Positions 26,639 to 35,880 of a DNA stretch of 64,000 nt are shown here, piece by piece. Position numbers and translations under genes: made by a program. Within the stretch, counting starts at the first letter, position 1; each line of letters begins with the position of its first letter. Location: contig CAXXLS010000009.1 of the NCBI GenBank assembly GCA_963677135.2, positions 248,001 to 312,000 on the forward strand, written 5' to 3'. Below the pieces are notes generated by a model. That model was not told the DNA's origin, searched no databases, and worked only from the letters and a program-made list of their open reading frames with translations. This stretch comes from Seleniibacterium sp963677135 (GTDB taxonomy: Bacteria > Desulfobacterota > Desulfuromonadia > Desulfuromonadales > Geopsychrobacteraceae).

Positions 26639-27217
26639 ATGAAAAAAATGACCATTACCCGTCTGGTGGTGATGCTCTTCGCCTTGACCTTTCTGGCTGC
26701 GGGCTGCGCCAAGAAGCCTGTTGCCGATGAAACCATGACTCAGCAAGGTTCCGCCGTTCAGATGGACCAGCAGCAGCCGGTCGGTATTGTTGAGCAGAAT
26801 GTCTCCGAAAGTGCCGTTGATGCCGCAGCTGCCGCCGATCGCGCGACGGCCGAAGCTGCCATGGCCGCCGAGCGTGCCGCCCAGAGCGGTCTGCAGCGTA
26901 TCCATTTTGATTTTGACCAGTATGTCCTGACCGACGAGGCCAAGGCGATCCTGGTCAGCAACGCCGGTCTGCTGTCCGCCGCCCCGGGGGTCAAGATCCA
27001 GATCGAAGGGCACTGCGATGAGCGCGGTTCTGATGAGTACAACCTGGCGCTTGGTGAAAAGCGGGCCCTGGCCACCAAAAACTACCTGGTCTCCCTGGGG
27101 ATTGCCGATTCCCGGATGAGTGTCATCTCCTACGGTGAGGAGTTGCCTCTCGATCCCTCCGGCACCAAGGAAGCCTGGGCTCAGAATCGTCGGGCCGAGT
27201 TCAAAATCAAACGTTAA
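26639..27217 (+). CDS. pal: Peptidoglycan-associated lipoprotein Pal
   Basis: 192 residues. A lipoprotein signal peptide with lipobox LAAGC (cysteine near residue 22) anchors it to the outer membrane. A flexible, alanine-rich linker is followed by an OmpA C-terminal domain (about 85-190) with the peptidoglycan-binding pattern GHCDERGSDEYNLALGEKRA. Start ATG 26639 follows AAGGAG at 26624-26629. It is the outer-membrane end of the Tol-Pal chain. Confidence 0.95.
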   Translation: MKKMTITRLVVMLFALTFLAAGCAKKPVADETMTQQGSAVQMDQQQPVGIVEQNVSESAVDAAAAADRATAEAAMAAERAAQSGLQRIHFDFDQYVLTDEAKAILVSNAGLLSAAPGVKIQIEGHCDERGSDEYNLALGEKRALATKNYLVSLGIADSRMSVISYGEELPLDPSGTKEAWAQNRRAEFKIKR

Positions 27218-27237
27218 GCTTTACCGTTGATCAACCG

Positions 27238-27275
27238 GGGCCGCTCATTGAAGAAATGCGCGGCCCTTTTTGTTT
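27238..27275 (+). terminator. Intrinsic terminator between pal and cpoB
   Basis: GGGCCGC (27238-27244) pairs with GCGGCCC (27260-27266), followed by TTTTTGTTT. It ends just before the cpoB ribosome site, so read-through probably sets cpoB level. Confidence 0.8.
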
Positions 27276-27287
27276 AGGAGGCTAGCG

Positions 27288-28106
27288 ATGCGTGTTTTAC
27301 TGATCATTGCAAGTGTTTTGCTGTTGGCGGGCTGTCTTCCCCCCAGTCAGCAGCAGCTGCGCATGGAGATGGATCTGGCCGAGATGAAACGGCGACTGGC
27401 GCAGCTGGAAGTAAAGAGCGTTGAGGTGGCCCAGTCGGAAGCGGCGGGAGGGGATACCCTGCAGCGCCAGGTGGCCGAGGTCAATGCCGGATTGGATAAC
27501 GTCAGGGTTGAATTCCAGTCGGTCTACGGGCGCATGGACGACCTGGCCCAGGACAACAGATCGGTTCGTGATGAGCTGCAGCTGATCAAGGAGGATCTGG
27601 GACTGCAGATGACGTCCCTGGAGAATCGGGTCAGCGAGCTCGAAAAACAGTTGGCCGGGGTACCGATGACCGCCCCGGTTCCGGGGACTGATAAGGTGAC
27701 CCAGCCCCAGCAGCCGCCGACCGTCGCCGAAACGACCCCCGAGCAGCTTTACGAGCAGGCCCTGGCCTTTATCCGCAATGATAATCGTTTCAAGGATGGA
27801 CGGACCCTGCTCGAAGAATTCGTCAGCAAGTATCCCCAGCATGAGCTTTATGTGAATGCCCTGTACTGGATCGGGGAATCCTACTACGGCGACAAGGAAT
27901 ACGAAATGGCCATTCTGCAGTTCCAGGATGTCATCAGCAAGTACGGACAACATCCCAAGGCGCCGGCAGCCATGCTCAAGCAGGCTCTCGCCTTCAATGC
28001 CCTGGGGGATGCCGGGAACGCCAGAACGACCATGCAGAAATTGCTCGACGAATATCCCGATACTCCCCAGGCCGAATCAGCCAAAAGATATCTCGAAAAG
28101 CTTTAG
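27288..28106 (+). CDS. cpoB: Cell division coordinator CpoB (YbgF-type)
   Basis: 272 residues. MRVLLIIASVLLLAGC gives a lipobox (cysteine at residue 16), unlike E. coli CpoB, which is soluble. A coiled-coil part (about 20-125) is followed by TPR repeats (about 155-270; EQLYEQALAFIRNDNRFKDG, ALYWIGESYYGDKEYEMAI, PAAMLKQALAFNALGD). CpoB links Tol-Pal to PBP1B during septation. Start is supported by AGGAGG. It is the last gene of the tol cluster. Confidence 0.9.
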   Translation: MRVLLIIASVLLLAGCLPPSQQQLRMEMDLAEMKRRLAQLEVKSVEVAQSEAAGGDTLQRQVAEVNAGLDNVRVEFQSVYGRMDDLAQDNRSVRDELQLIKEDLGLQMTSLENRVSELEKQLAGVPMTAPVPGTDKVTQPQQPPTVAETTPEQLYEQALAFIRNDNRFKDGRTLLEEFVSKYPQHELYVNALYWIGESYYGDKEYEMAILQFQDVISKYGQHPKAPAAMLKQALAFNALGDAGNARTTMQKLLDEYPDTPQAESAKRYLEKL

Positions 28107-28148
28107 CGTAACTTTCGGCTGTTCAGATTTACAAACAGGCACTTCATG

Positions 28149-28182
28149 AAAAAGGCAGTATCTTCAGAGATACTGCCTTTTT
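28149..28182 (+). terminator. Terminator after cpoB
   Basis: A perfect stem of about 14 bp (AAAAAGGCAGTATC with GATACTGCCTTTTT) and a short loop, ending in a T run. The A run on the left makes it work in both directions, but the gene on the minus strand ends further right. Confidence 0.85.
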
Positions 28183-28269
28183 CATTGGCGGTGTCTCGCC
28201 CCCTCAGGGGAGGCCGCGGGGGAACTTTGAACCGCGCCAGCGGCAGTTGCCACGGCAGGTTTGGCCAGT

Positions 28270-30006
28270 TCAGTCCCCAAGATCAAGACGCCGGAACGCC
28301 GCAAGGACATCATTCTGATTGAGAATGCCCAGGAGCTTTTCGGGCTGTTCCGGATCGATAACCGGAAAATAGCTGATATTGCGTTTTTTCTGCAGGGTCT
28401 TGAGGGCATCCCGTAACGGGGTGTCCGGGGCGATGGCGTTGGCCTGCGGGGAAACCAGGTCGCGGGCGACCAGCAGTCCGGTCAGGGACTGGTCGAAAAG
28501 CAGGTTGCGGATTTCCGTGTAATTGATAATGCCGACGAAATTGTTATTGTCATCGACAACCGGAAAGCGGTCGTAACGGCTGTGGGCGATAATCCGCAGC
28601 AGTTCGTTGAACGGGGTGCCATGGTGGATGGTTTCGACATTGTGGCGCATGATGTGCTTGACCAGGATGTCTCCCGGATCATGTAGCTTGCGCCCGGCCG
28701 GGAGGCCCAGGTTGGTACGGAAATGGTTGGCGATATCGTGGAGGCCTTCCACGCCGCTTTGCGGAGCCCGCTTGCGCAACAGAGCCAGAAGGGGCACTTC
28801 CCCGGCCTTGACCAGGCCGTGACGGACGGCCAGGGGCCCGATCAGTTCAAAAATGACAACCGAGCCCAGGATGATGGTTTCCACCAGCTTGCCGCCGGCC
28901 GGCCAGATTTTGGCCAGGGTTGCCGCCAGACCGATAGCCATGCCGGCCTGGGCCAGCAGGGTCATGCCACCCCAGCGCTGCTCGCGATCTCCAAAGTGGC
29001 CCAGGCGGGCTCCCAGGGCGGCCCCGGCCAGTTTGCCGACGGTCCGGGCGATGACGTAAGTCACTCCGAGCAGACCGATATGGGTGAGGGTTTCAATATG
29101 CAGGTTGGCCCCGGCTAGAACGAAAAAAACGACATAGAGGGGATAGTCGACTTCACTGAGGGATTTGACGAGGCGGTGCCAGCGCGGTGAACTGTCGGCC
29201 AGGATCATGCCCAGGGCCAGGCAGGACAGCAGAGGTTCAAGGCCGAGCTTGCGACTGATAACGGCGACACTGGTGACCGCTCCCAGGAGCAGGATTTTGT
29301 GTTCGCTCGGCAGTTCCATTCGGTGGGCGAAGAAGGAGACGATCAGACCGGCGACCGAGCCGAGAATAATCGGGGCCGCCAGCTGGTAGGAAATGGTGGT
29401 CAGTCCGCCGTCAGGGACCACCAGCAGCTGGACGGCGATGGAAAAGACAAACACCGAGATCAGGTTGTTGAGACCGACCAGGGTCAATACGGCGCTGGTG
29501 ACGGGTCCCTCGGCTTCGTATTCGCGAACCACCATCAGGGTGGCGGCGGGTGCCGTGGCAATACTGATGGTGCCGGTAAAGATGCCGAAAAACAGGGAGG
29601 AATAAAACAGGTCAAGGTCGCCAATGGCATGCTGGACGATCCATTCATTGACGCTGAAAACGCACAGGCCCACCAGGATGCCGGTGCCGAGGGCCTCGGT
29701 GAGGGAAAAAATAACGATCCGCTGTTTCCAGCGACGCAGGTTTTCCGTGCGCAACTGGCTGCCGATATTCATCAGAATAAGGGCCAGGGCCACATCCGAG
29801 ACCAGTTTCAGCTCTTCCAGGGCATAATGGGTGATCAACGCCGGAAGGTGAAAAATTTCGGCGCAGGAGGGCCCGCTGAGCAGGCCCGCAAGCAGGTAGC
29901 CGGTGACCCGGGGGATCCGGAACCAGGTGGCAACCCGACCGCCAACCAGGGCGCTGATCAGGATGACCGAAACAGCGGTGAAAATCTGCATGGTTTCAGA
30001 TGGCAT
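28270..30006 (-). CDS. CPA2-type cation/proton antiporter with C-terminal CBS pair
   Basis: About 578 residues from the ATG at 30006 (GGAG nine bases upstream). Twelve or so membrane helices over residues 5-385 resemble Na+(K+)/H+ exchangers of the KefB/NapA group (RIPRVTGYLLAGLLSGP near the N-terminus). Two CBS domains fill about residues 440-575 (VKHIMRHNVETIHHGTPFNELL and VSPQANAIAPDTPLRDALKTL). CBS pairs usually sense adenine nucleotides or c-di-AMP, which is notable because a DisA_N-like gene lies 1 kb away on the other strand. The substrate ion cannot be fixed from sequence. Confidence 0.8.
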   Translation of the reverse strand: MPSETMQIFTAVSVILISALVGGRVATWFRIPRVTGYLLAGLLSGPSCAEIFHLPALITHYALEELKLVSDVALALILMNIGSQLRTENLRRWKQRIVIFSLTEALGTGILVGLCVFSVNEWIVQHAIGDLDLFYSSLFFGIFTGTISIATAPAATLMVVREYEAEGPVTSAVLTLVGLNNLISVFVFSIAVQLLVVPDGGLTTISYQLAAPIILGSVAGLIVSFFAHRMELPSEHKILLLGAVTSVAVISRKLGLEPLLSCLALGMILADSSPRWHRLVKSLSEVDYPLYVVFFVLAGANLHIETLTHIGLLGVTYVIARTVGKLAGAALGARLGHFGDREQRWGGMTLLAQAGMAIGLAATLAKIWPAGGKLVETIILGSVVIFELIGPLAVRHGLVKAGEVPLLALLRKRAPQSGVEGLHDIANHFRTNLGLPAGRKLHDPGDILVKHIMRHNVETIHHGTPFNELLRIIAHSRYDRFPVVDDNNNFVGIINYTEIRNLLFDQSLTGLLVARDLVSPQANAIAPDTPLRDALKTLQKKRNISYFPVIDPEQPEKLLGILNQNDVLAAFRRLDLGD

Positions 30007-30147
30007 GAGGTTGTCTCCGTAGGGACCGGTCCCGGCTTGACTCAGACCGCAGCGCATTGGAAGATTCAATCTTATCAGGTTTGAGGAGTACAAATCTAAT
30101 AATATCGAAGTCCTTGCCGGGACCAGATGCTGAAACAGGAGGATAAT

Positions 30148-30927
30148 ATGCTTTCATCTCAGAATCGGGTGACCCTGACCTGTCTGGGGACAGGCGATGC
30201 CTTTGCCAGTGGCGGCAGACTGCAGAGCTGCTACCATGTCACCGCCGATGGCCGAAACCTGCTGCTTGACTGCGGGTGTTCAGTCCTCAGCGGCTTGAAA
30301 CGCAGCGGTCTGTCCGCTGCGGATATCGACGCCGTGGTGATCAGCCATCTTCATGGGGACCATTTTGGCGGGATTCCCTATCTGCTGCTGGATGGCAAAT
30401 ATGCTGCCCCAAGGGACAAGCCGCTGACCCTGATCGGCCCGCCGGGATTGCGGCAGGCCGTCGAGGCACTGGCGGATATCCTCTATCCCGGAACTTTTGC
30501 GGAAGGGTGCGGTTTTCCCGTTGCCTACCTGGAATTTGATCCGTCACAGGTTCTGGATCAGGAGTTCTTTTCGGTCGCAAGTTGCCGGGTCCGGCACGGC
30601 AGCAGCGCTGACGTTTACGGTGTCCGGCTGACCATCGCCGGACAGGTGATAGCCTACAGTGGTGATACCGAATGGACGGACGAACTGATCGACCTGGCCC
30701 GGGGAAGCGATCTGTTCATCGTCGAATGCTGCGGGTTTGCTGAACCCCTTCCCGGGCACATCAATTATGCCACTCTGCTCAACAAGCGTGCCGCCATCGA
30801 TACCCGCAGGCTGGTGATAACCCATATGGGAGCCCCGGTCCTGGAGCGGCTAAAGGTCCTCGCCATCGACTATCTGAACGACGGCGAGGTTGTGGAGATC
30901 CAGACGGGCGGCGTCGGGAGATGCTGA
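30148..30927 (+). CDS. Metallo-beta-lactamase fold hydrolase (RNase Z / phosphodiesterase-like)
   Basis: 259 residues. Metal-site motifs are HLHGDHFGG (HxHxDH), a later histidine in CRVRHGSS, the aspartate in YSGDTEWTD, and a final histidine in ITHMG. This spacing is that of RNase Z-like and cyclic-nucleotide phosphodiesterase members rather than lactamases. No signal peptide is seen, so it is cytosolic. Start ATG 30148 has ACAGGAGG upstream. Substrate unknown. Confidence 0.8.
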   Translation: MLSSQNRVTLTCLGTGDAFASGGRLQSCYHVTADGRNLLLDCGCSVLSGLKRSGLSAADIDAVVISHLHGDHFGGIPYLLLDGKYAAPRDKPLTLIGPPGLRQAVEALADILYPGTFAEGCGFPVAYLEFDPSQVLDQEFFSVASCRVRHGSSADVYGVRLTIAGQVIAYSGDTEWTDELIDLARGSDLFIVECCGFAEPLPGHINYATLLNKRAAIDTRRLVITHMGAPVLERLKVLAIDYLNDGEVVEIQTGGVGRC

Positions 30928-30999
30928 GGAAATATTTTTCTTTGAGATTCTGGTTATTTATGCTTGAACCTTAGAGCTTTGTAAGGCAAGCTATAGGAC

Positions 31000-32286
31000 A
31001 TGCCGAAATTAGCCTTCAGTGCCATCGAACATAATCTTTCCGCTTTTCTGGGCGGGGCCAAGGTTTCCCTCACCGAGCTGGAAAAGACCGATGCCTCCGG
31101 TCCCGACGAGGATCAGGGGGAGATCAACGTCCCGTTGCAGTTTGATGGCGCTGATTACCTGTTTCAGGCGAAACGCAATGAACTGGGTTTCACCGAAACC
31201 GAGAGGAACTTCGTCGGCGAGCTGTTGACCGCCTTCGAAGGCCTGTTCGCCGGCTTTTCCGCAAAAGGCTATGCCGCGCATTTTCGAACCGCGCTGATGA
31301 CCTCCCTGACGGATATCGCCGTGGCCCGACTCATTCGGGGTGACCGCAAAGAGGTGTTCTGGCCCACCCAGAGCCTGATTCAGCTGTTCAAAAACCTGTC
31401 CTATCAGCGCTATGAGGGCGCCCCCGCAACCGCGGGATTCCTGATTTACCGGACCCACCTTGACGATTTTCTCGCGGTTCTCAAAAAGACCCGTTACAAC
31501 TGGATTGATCTCGGTGAGGACCGCCGCCGGATTACCCCCGATTTTTTTCGGAACCCCCTCTCCTACCGCTTTGTCGACGGCTACCAGGGGCTGTATGTCA
31601 GCGATATCCAGATGAACGTCAAGGGAACCATGCGGACCAGCGCCCCGGGTTTCAGCGACAATATCGAACAGCTTGCCAACCGGGAAATCGTCTCCCTGCT
31701 TCCCAAGGCCGGCGACGGCGCTTTTGCCATCTACGTCAACAAGGGTTCGGAGGTCGAGGTGATTCTCGACAGCGACAAACTGCTGCTCTGGCGCAAAGGA
31801 GTGTGGGGGATCTACGATCCCGATATCGTCCGGGCGTTCTTCAGGGGGAAACTGGAGAAACGCTCCATCGAACACCTGGTCTGGGCGGTCTACGCCCTCT
31901 CCAAGGCCCGGCACGGCACGGTGATCCTGATTGCCAACGACGATACCGATCTCGATGCCCTGCGCAAGGGATCAGTGGGGGGGCGTGACCCCCTGACCAG
32001 GGCCCTGATCCGCCATGTCCGCGGGCGCAAGCTCGGGTCTCTCAAACGCTCCGGCGAGCTCAGTCGCATCCTCTCCTCAGACGGCCTGACCGTCATTAAT
32101 CGTCATGGTGAACTGGTGGACACCGGGGTCATCATCGACACCTCCAAGGTCAGTGACCTGATTACCGGGGGTGGCCGCACCACGGCCGCATCTGCGGCAT
32201 CTCATTTCGGTCATGTCATCAAGGTGTCCGAAGACGGGCCCGTCGATTTCTTCCGCAACGGTCAGAGCATTTATCGGTTTGATTAA
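31000..32286 (+). CDS. DisA_N-like (diadenylate cyclase fold) protein with an altered RHR motif
   Basis: 428 residues, cytosolic. The first 340 residues are a domain I do not recognise by name, probably sensory (FADGADYLFQAKRNELG-like start; several VDGYQGLYVSDIQ-type strands). From about residue 350 the chain follows the DisA_N/DAC pattern: SDGLTVINRHGELVDTGV (DGA motif as DGL, D361), then GGGRTTAASAASHFGHVIKVSEDGPVDFF, where the GTRHRAA ATP-binding motif of active cyclases is GGRTTAA (R393). The metal-binding aspartate is kept but the His-Arg pair is missing, so activity may be changed or lost. Such proteins fit the DAC-with-N-terminal-sensor group. Confidence 0.65.
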   Translation: MPKLAFSAIEHNLSAFLGGAKVSLTELEKTDASGPDEDQGEINVPLQFDGADYLFQAKRNELGFTETERNFVGELLTAFEGLFAGFSAKGYAAHFRTALMTSLTDIAVARLIRGDRKEVFWPTQSLIQLFKNLSYQRYEGAPATAGFLIYRTHLDDFLAVLKKTRYNWIDLGEDRRRITPDFFRNPLSYRFVDGYQGLYVSDIQMNVKGTMRTSAPGFSDNIEQLANREIVSLLPKAGDGAFAIYVNKGSEVEVILDSDKLLLWRKGVWGIYDPDIVRAFFRGKLEKRSIEHLVWAVYALSKARHGTVILIANDDTDLDALRKGSVGGRDPLTRALIRHVRGRKLGSLKRSGELSRILSSDGLTVINRHGELVDTGVIIDTSKVSDLITGGGRTTAASAASHFGHVIKVSEDGPVDFFRNGQSIYRFD

Positions 32287-32323
32287 AGGGGGCCGGACGG
32301 TTTTCCTTTTCCGGGCGATCTGA

Positions 32324-33421
32324 TCAGACCACGGTTTCCGGTTGCTGGTAGATGCTGAGGATCTGATTGATGTCCTCGCGCAGGCTGAGCAGGATGTCGA
32401 CCAGCTGGGGATCGAAGATGGTTCCCGAATTTTCCCGGATATACTCAAGGGTGGCCTGTTCACTCCAGGCATCCTTGTAATGACGCTTCTGCCGCAGCGC
32501 GTCGTAGATATCGGCAATGCAGGTGATGCGCCCGAAAATATGGATATTCTCACCCGTGAGGCCCTGGGGATAGCCCTGGCCGTCCCAGCGTTCATGATGC
32601 TGTTCGGCAATAATGGCGCCGGCCTGGATGATCGGCTGATCGGAATTCTTGAGCATATCGTGACCGATGGAGGTATGGGTCTTGATCAGTTCGAACTCTT
32701 CTGGGCTGAGGCGGCCGGCCTTGTTGAGGACGGCGTCCGGAATACCGATTTTGCCGACATCGTGGAGAGGGGACGCCATGCGGAGTTTTTCCGCGGCGGC
32801 CATATCCAGCCCGTAGGACAGGGCCAGGAGGCGGGAGATATAGGCGACCCGGCGGACATGATTGCCGGTTTCCTTGGAGCGGGTCTCGATCACGTCGCCG
32901 AGCCGCACCACCAGTTCTTTCTGGGTTTCGATGAGTTGCTGATTTAATAATTTGATGGCCTGGGTTTTCTGCTCGACAAGCTGTTCAAGATGTTCGCGAT
33001 AGAGGCGGTTCTGGCGTTTGAGGGCGGCCTTCTCCTCCAGCAGGTTGACCTTGTGCAACAGCAGGTTCAGGTCGTTGACCGGCTTGGAGATGAAATCCCA
33101 CCCCCCTTCAGCGACCGTCTGCATGGCTTCACTGATCAGGCCCACCCCGGAAATGATCAGCTTTGGGATTTCGGGGTGGCTTGCCGACAGGGCGGTGAGC
33201 AGGTCATGTCCCGACATGATCGGCATATGCAGGTCAAGAATGACCAGATCGGGCTGAAAGTGATGGAACAGTTCGAGGCCGTCTCGGCCATTGTGGGCTA
33301 TGGCCGTCTGGTAGCCGAAGTCGTCGAAGAAGGCTCCCAGGTTATTGCAGATAGCCTCCTCGTCATCGACCAGCAGAATTTTGGAAATTTTGTAGTCCTG
33401 GTTCCAGCTCGCGTTATTCAA
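32324..33421 (-). CDS. Response regulator with HD-GYP c-di-GMP phosphodiesterase domain
   Basis: 365 residues. An N-terminal receiver (about 14-130) has DDEE, the phospho-acceptor aspartate in LVILDLHMP and the lysine in SKP. After a coiled coil (about 135-165) comes an HD-GYP domain (about 168-350) with HDVGKIGIPD, HHERWDGQGYP and IADIYDAL, so all key residues of an active c-di-GMP phosphodiesterase are present. It overlaps the upstream sensor kinase by four bases, and the two are a likely cognate pair. Confidence 0.9.
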   Translation of the reverse strand: MNNASWNQDYKISKILLVDDEEAICNNLGAFFDDFGYQTAIAHNGRDGLELFHHFQPDLVILDLHMPIMSGHDLLTALSASHPEIPKLIISGVGLISEAMQTVAEGGWDFISKPVNDLNLLLHKVNLLEEKAALKRQNRLYREHLEQLVEQKTQAIKLLNQQLIETQKELVVRLGDVIETRSKETGNHVRRVAYISRLLALSYGLDMAAAEKLRMASPLHDVGKIGIPDAVLNKAGRLSPEEFELIKTHTSIGHDMLKNSDQPIIQAGAIIAEQHHERWDGQGYPQGLTGENIHIFGRITCIADIYDALRQKRHYKDAWSEQATLEYIRENSGTIFDPQLVDILLSLREDINQILSIYQQPETVV

Positions 33422-35841
33422 GAGGACTTGCTCCGCGGCAGCACAATGCTGAAAGTTGTTCCCTGGCCAAGAGCCGAGTCGACCAGGAATTGTCCTTTAT
33501 GACGCTTGACCACGATAAAATAGGCAACGGACAGGCCGAGCCCGGTGCCGACACCGATCTCCTTGGTGGTGAAGAAAGGTTCAAAAATCCGCGTTTTGAC
33601 GGTGTCGGGCATGCCCGGTCCATTGTCATCAATTTTTATTATAACATTTTCAGAATCTGATTCAGCAGAGACCCTGATGCGCGGCTGAAAATCGCGAGTC
33701 TCGACCTCGGCCATGGCCTGCCCGGCATTTTTGAGGAGGTTGAAAAAGACCTGTTCCAGCTCGATACGGTTTACTGTGATACCGGGCAGGTTGTCAGGAA
33801 TATGCCGGTCAATGGCGACCTGTCTGAAATTGTATTTTTTCTTCAGATCGTAATCGTTCCATGCCATTTCAAGTGCATTGCTGATCAATGTGTCAACGGA
33901 GCAGGGTTCCCTTTCCGAGGCCGATGTCGCGGTGAAGTTCAACATGTTCTGGATGATTTGGGCACTGCGCTCTACGGCGTGCCCGATGTTGGTCAGGAAC
34001 GACGTGATCCCCCGGCGGTCGAGATAGCGGCCGAGTTTTTCGAGGTCGATCCCGAGTTCGGCAGCGGCTGCCTGGTTGGCCGGCAGCGACGGCGACAGGC
34101 GCCTGGTGGCGTTCTGGGCCGCCTGGCTGATAATGCTCAGGGGATTGTTGATTTCATGGGCCAGTCCGGCGGCCAGCCCCCCGATGGACAGCATTTTTTC
34201 GGTCTGGACCATCATCTCCTCGATTCTTGCCTGGGCCGTGACGTCGTCGATGCGGACCACCAGCTGAAGGGGCTGGGTACTGCTCAGGGGATAGGCAGAG
34301 ACGTTGACATTGCAGTTTGAGCCATTGTCCCGGATCAGCAGGTTATGCTGAAAGGTCTGCTGGTCCCCACAGCTGTGTAGAATATCGGGGAGCAGGTCCC
34401 TCAGGTAAGGGAGCAGGGCGGCGATATTCTGGCCGATGGCCTGTTGCTGCGCTATGCCACTATGTTCGCTGGCGTATTTGTTCCAGTGGATGACTCTGCC
34501 GGTATGATCGACCGCCGCCAGGATCGAAGGCATGGCATCGATGATATTGAGCAACTGGTCCCGGTACCTGCGGGCTTCCTCCTCGAAATGCTGCCGTTTC
34601 TCCAGCATCAGGTTGGCCGATTCGGCCAGCTGGCCGAATTCCTGGTAGGTTTGCTCCCCGGGGACGAGGGGTTGGTTGGTCCGGGCGGAGCGGTCGAAAA
34701 ATTCCTGAAAGGTTCTGAAGCTGGAGGCGATGGTCGCTTCCTGCTTTTTAGACACGCGCCAGCCGACGAAAACAAAGACGCAGAGGATCCCGGCCAGCGC
34801 GGCAATCTTGTAGCGCATGGCCGCTCTCTGGGTGGCCAGCATGGCAGAGATTTCCTGGTCGAGATCGGCCACGAAATCGCCGGTGCCGATGTACCATTGC
34901 CAGTCCGGGACCGCGGCGACATAGCTGATTTTGGGTTCCGGCCGCTCCCCTTTCAAAGGGGGCATGACATAATTCAGGTAGCCGCCCCCGCTTTTGGCCA
35001 GGCGGATCAGTTCCTGGACGATTTTCAGGCCGTTGCTGTCGGTGACGTCGTACATGTTGCGACCTTTGGCGGGATAGGTCAGGCCGATCCCTTCATAGGT
35101 CGCACCAAAGATGTAGTTGTTGCCATCGAAGCGAATCTTTTCGATGCGGTCAACCAGGTTGCTCTGCAGGTCCGCGATCACGTCCGCGTGATATTCGCCG
35201 GTGCCGATGATCCAGTTGAAGGGTTCGAAGTACTTGATATAGGCCGTCTTGGCTGCCGGTTCAGGGGACCCCGCGGGATCGGGTTTCGGCCACGAATAGT
35301 CATAATACCCCTCCCCCTGGTCGCGGGCGATCCTGATCATGTCTTTGATGACGGTTTGCTCGCGTTCATTTCGAGAGCCGAGAAAGCGGGTGCCTTCCAG
35401 CTGCGGCTCAGGGGGATAGAGCTCTTCCGTACCATCCATATTGATGGCAAAGAAATACCCCCGACCATGATTGTAACGGATGCTGCGCAGAGAGGATTTG
35501 ATAATCTCCTGCAGCTTTTCGGGGGGGTAGTGGTCCTGGTTCTGCAGGACCAGCTGTGTCATCATGTTGTGGGCTTCCAGGGTCCGCTGGCGAACGGTCT
35601 CCCTGGTCTCGGCCTGGGCGAACTGGCGTTCATGCTCGATGAGGTCGAGAACCATCTGGACGTATTCCTTCTGGGACTCCCGCTGGTGCTGGCGGGCCTG
35701 GCCAAGAAGAAATTCGGTTTCAGTCCTGAGCTGATGGTAGCCACTGGCCAGCCAGATTCCTCCGGTCAGGAGAATGGAAACGATGATGCCCAGTAGCAGG
35801 CGGATATAAAAGCTGCGGGTCAGACTTGTCTGTTTGCTCAT
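33418..35841 (-). CDS. Cache-PAS sensor histidine kinase
   Basis: About 807 residues. A membrane helix (about 10-30) is followed by two extracytoplasmic Cache-type repeats (about 35-330: RYNHGRGYFFAINMDG and FDGNNYIFGATYEGIG, each ending in WIIGTGEY or WYIGTGDF), a second helix (about 345-365), a PAS domain (about 430-540), a HisKA segment GLAAGLAHEINNPLSIISQ and an HATPase with NLLKNAGQA, DNGPGM and GTGLGLSVA. Small organic acids are common ligands of these Cache domains. It ends inside the HD-GYP regulator gene, suggesting signal flow into c-di-GMP breakdown. Start chosen from AGGA at nine bases. Confidence 0.9.
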   Translation of the reverse strand: MSKQTSLTRSFYIRLLLGIIVSILLTGGIWLASGYHQLRTETEFLLGQARQHQRESQKEYVQMVLDLIEHERQFAQAETRETVRQRTLEAHNMMTQLVLQNQDHYPPEKLQEIIKSSLRSIRYNHGRGYFFAINMDGTEELYPPEPQLEGTRFLGSRNEREQTVIKDMIRIARDQGEGYYDYSWPKPDPAGSPEPAAKTAYIKYFEPFNWIIGTGEYHADVIADLQSNLVDRIEKIRFDGNNYIFGATYEGIGLTYPAKGRNMYDVTDSNGLKIVQELIRLAKSGGGYLNYVMPPLKGERPEPKISYVAAVPDWQWYIGTGDFVADLDQEISAMLATQRAAMRYKIAALAGILCVFVFVGWRVSKKQEATIASSFRTFQEFFDRSARTNQPLVPGEQTYQEFGQLAESANLMLEKRQHFEEEARRYRDQLLNIIDAMPSILAAVDHTGRVIHWNKYASEHSGIAQQQAIGQNIAALLPYLRDLLPDILHSCGDQQTFQHNLLIRDNGSNCNVNVSAYPLSSTQPLQLVVRIDDVTAQARIEEMMVQTEKMLSIGGLAAGLAHEINNPLSIISQAAQNATRRLSPSLPANQAAAAELGIDLEKLGRYLDRRGITSFLTNIGHAVERSAQIIQNMLNFTATSASEREPCSVDTLISNALEMAWNDYDLKKKYNFRQVAIDRHIPDNLPGITVNRIELEQVFFNLLKNAGQAMAEVETRDFQPRIRVSAESDSENVIIKIDDNGPGMPDTVKTRIFEPFFTTKEIGVGTGLGLSVAYFIVVKRHKGQFLVDSALGQGTTFSIVLPRSKSS

Positions 35842-35880
35842 GATGGCGTCCTGAATACAACCTTGAATTTGACCTCTCAA

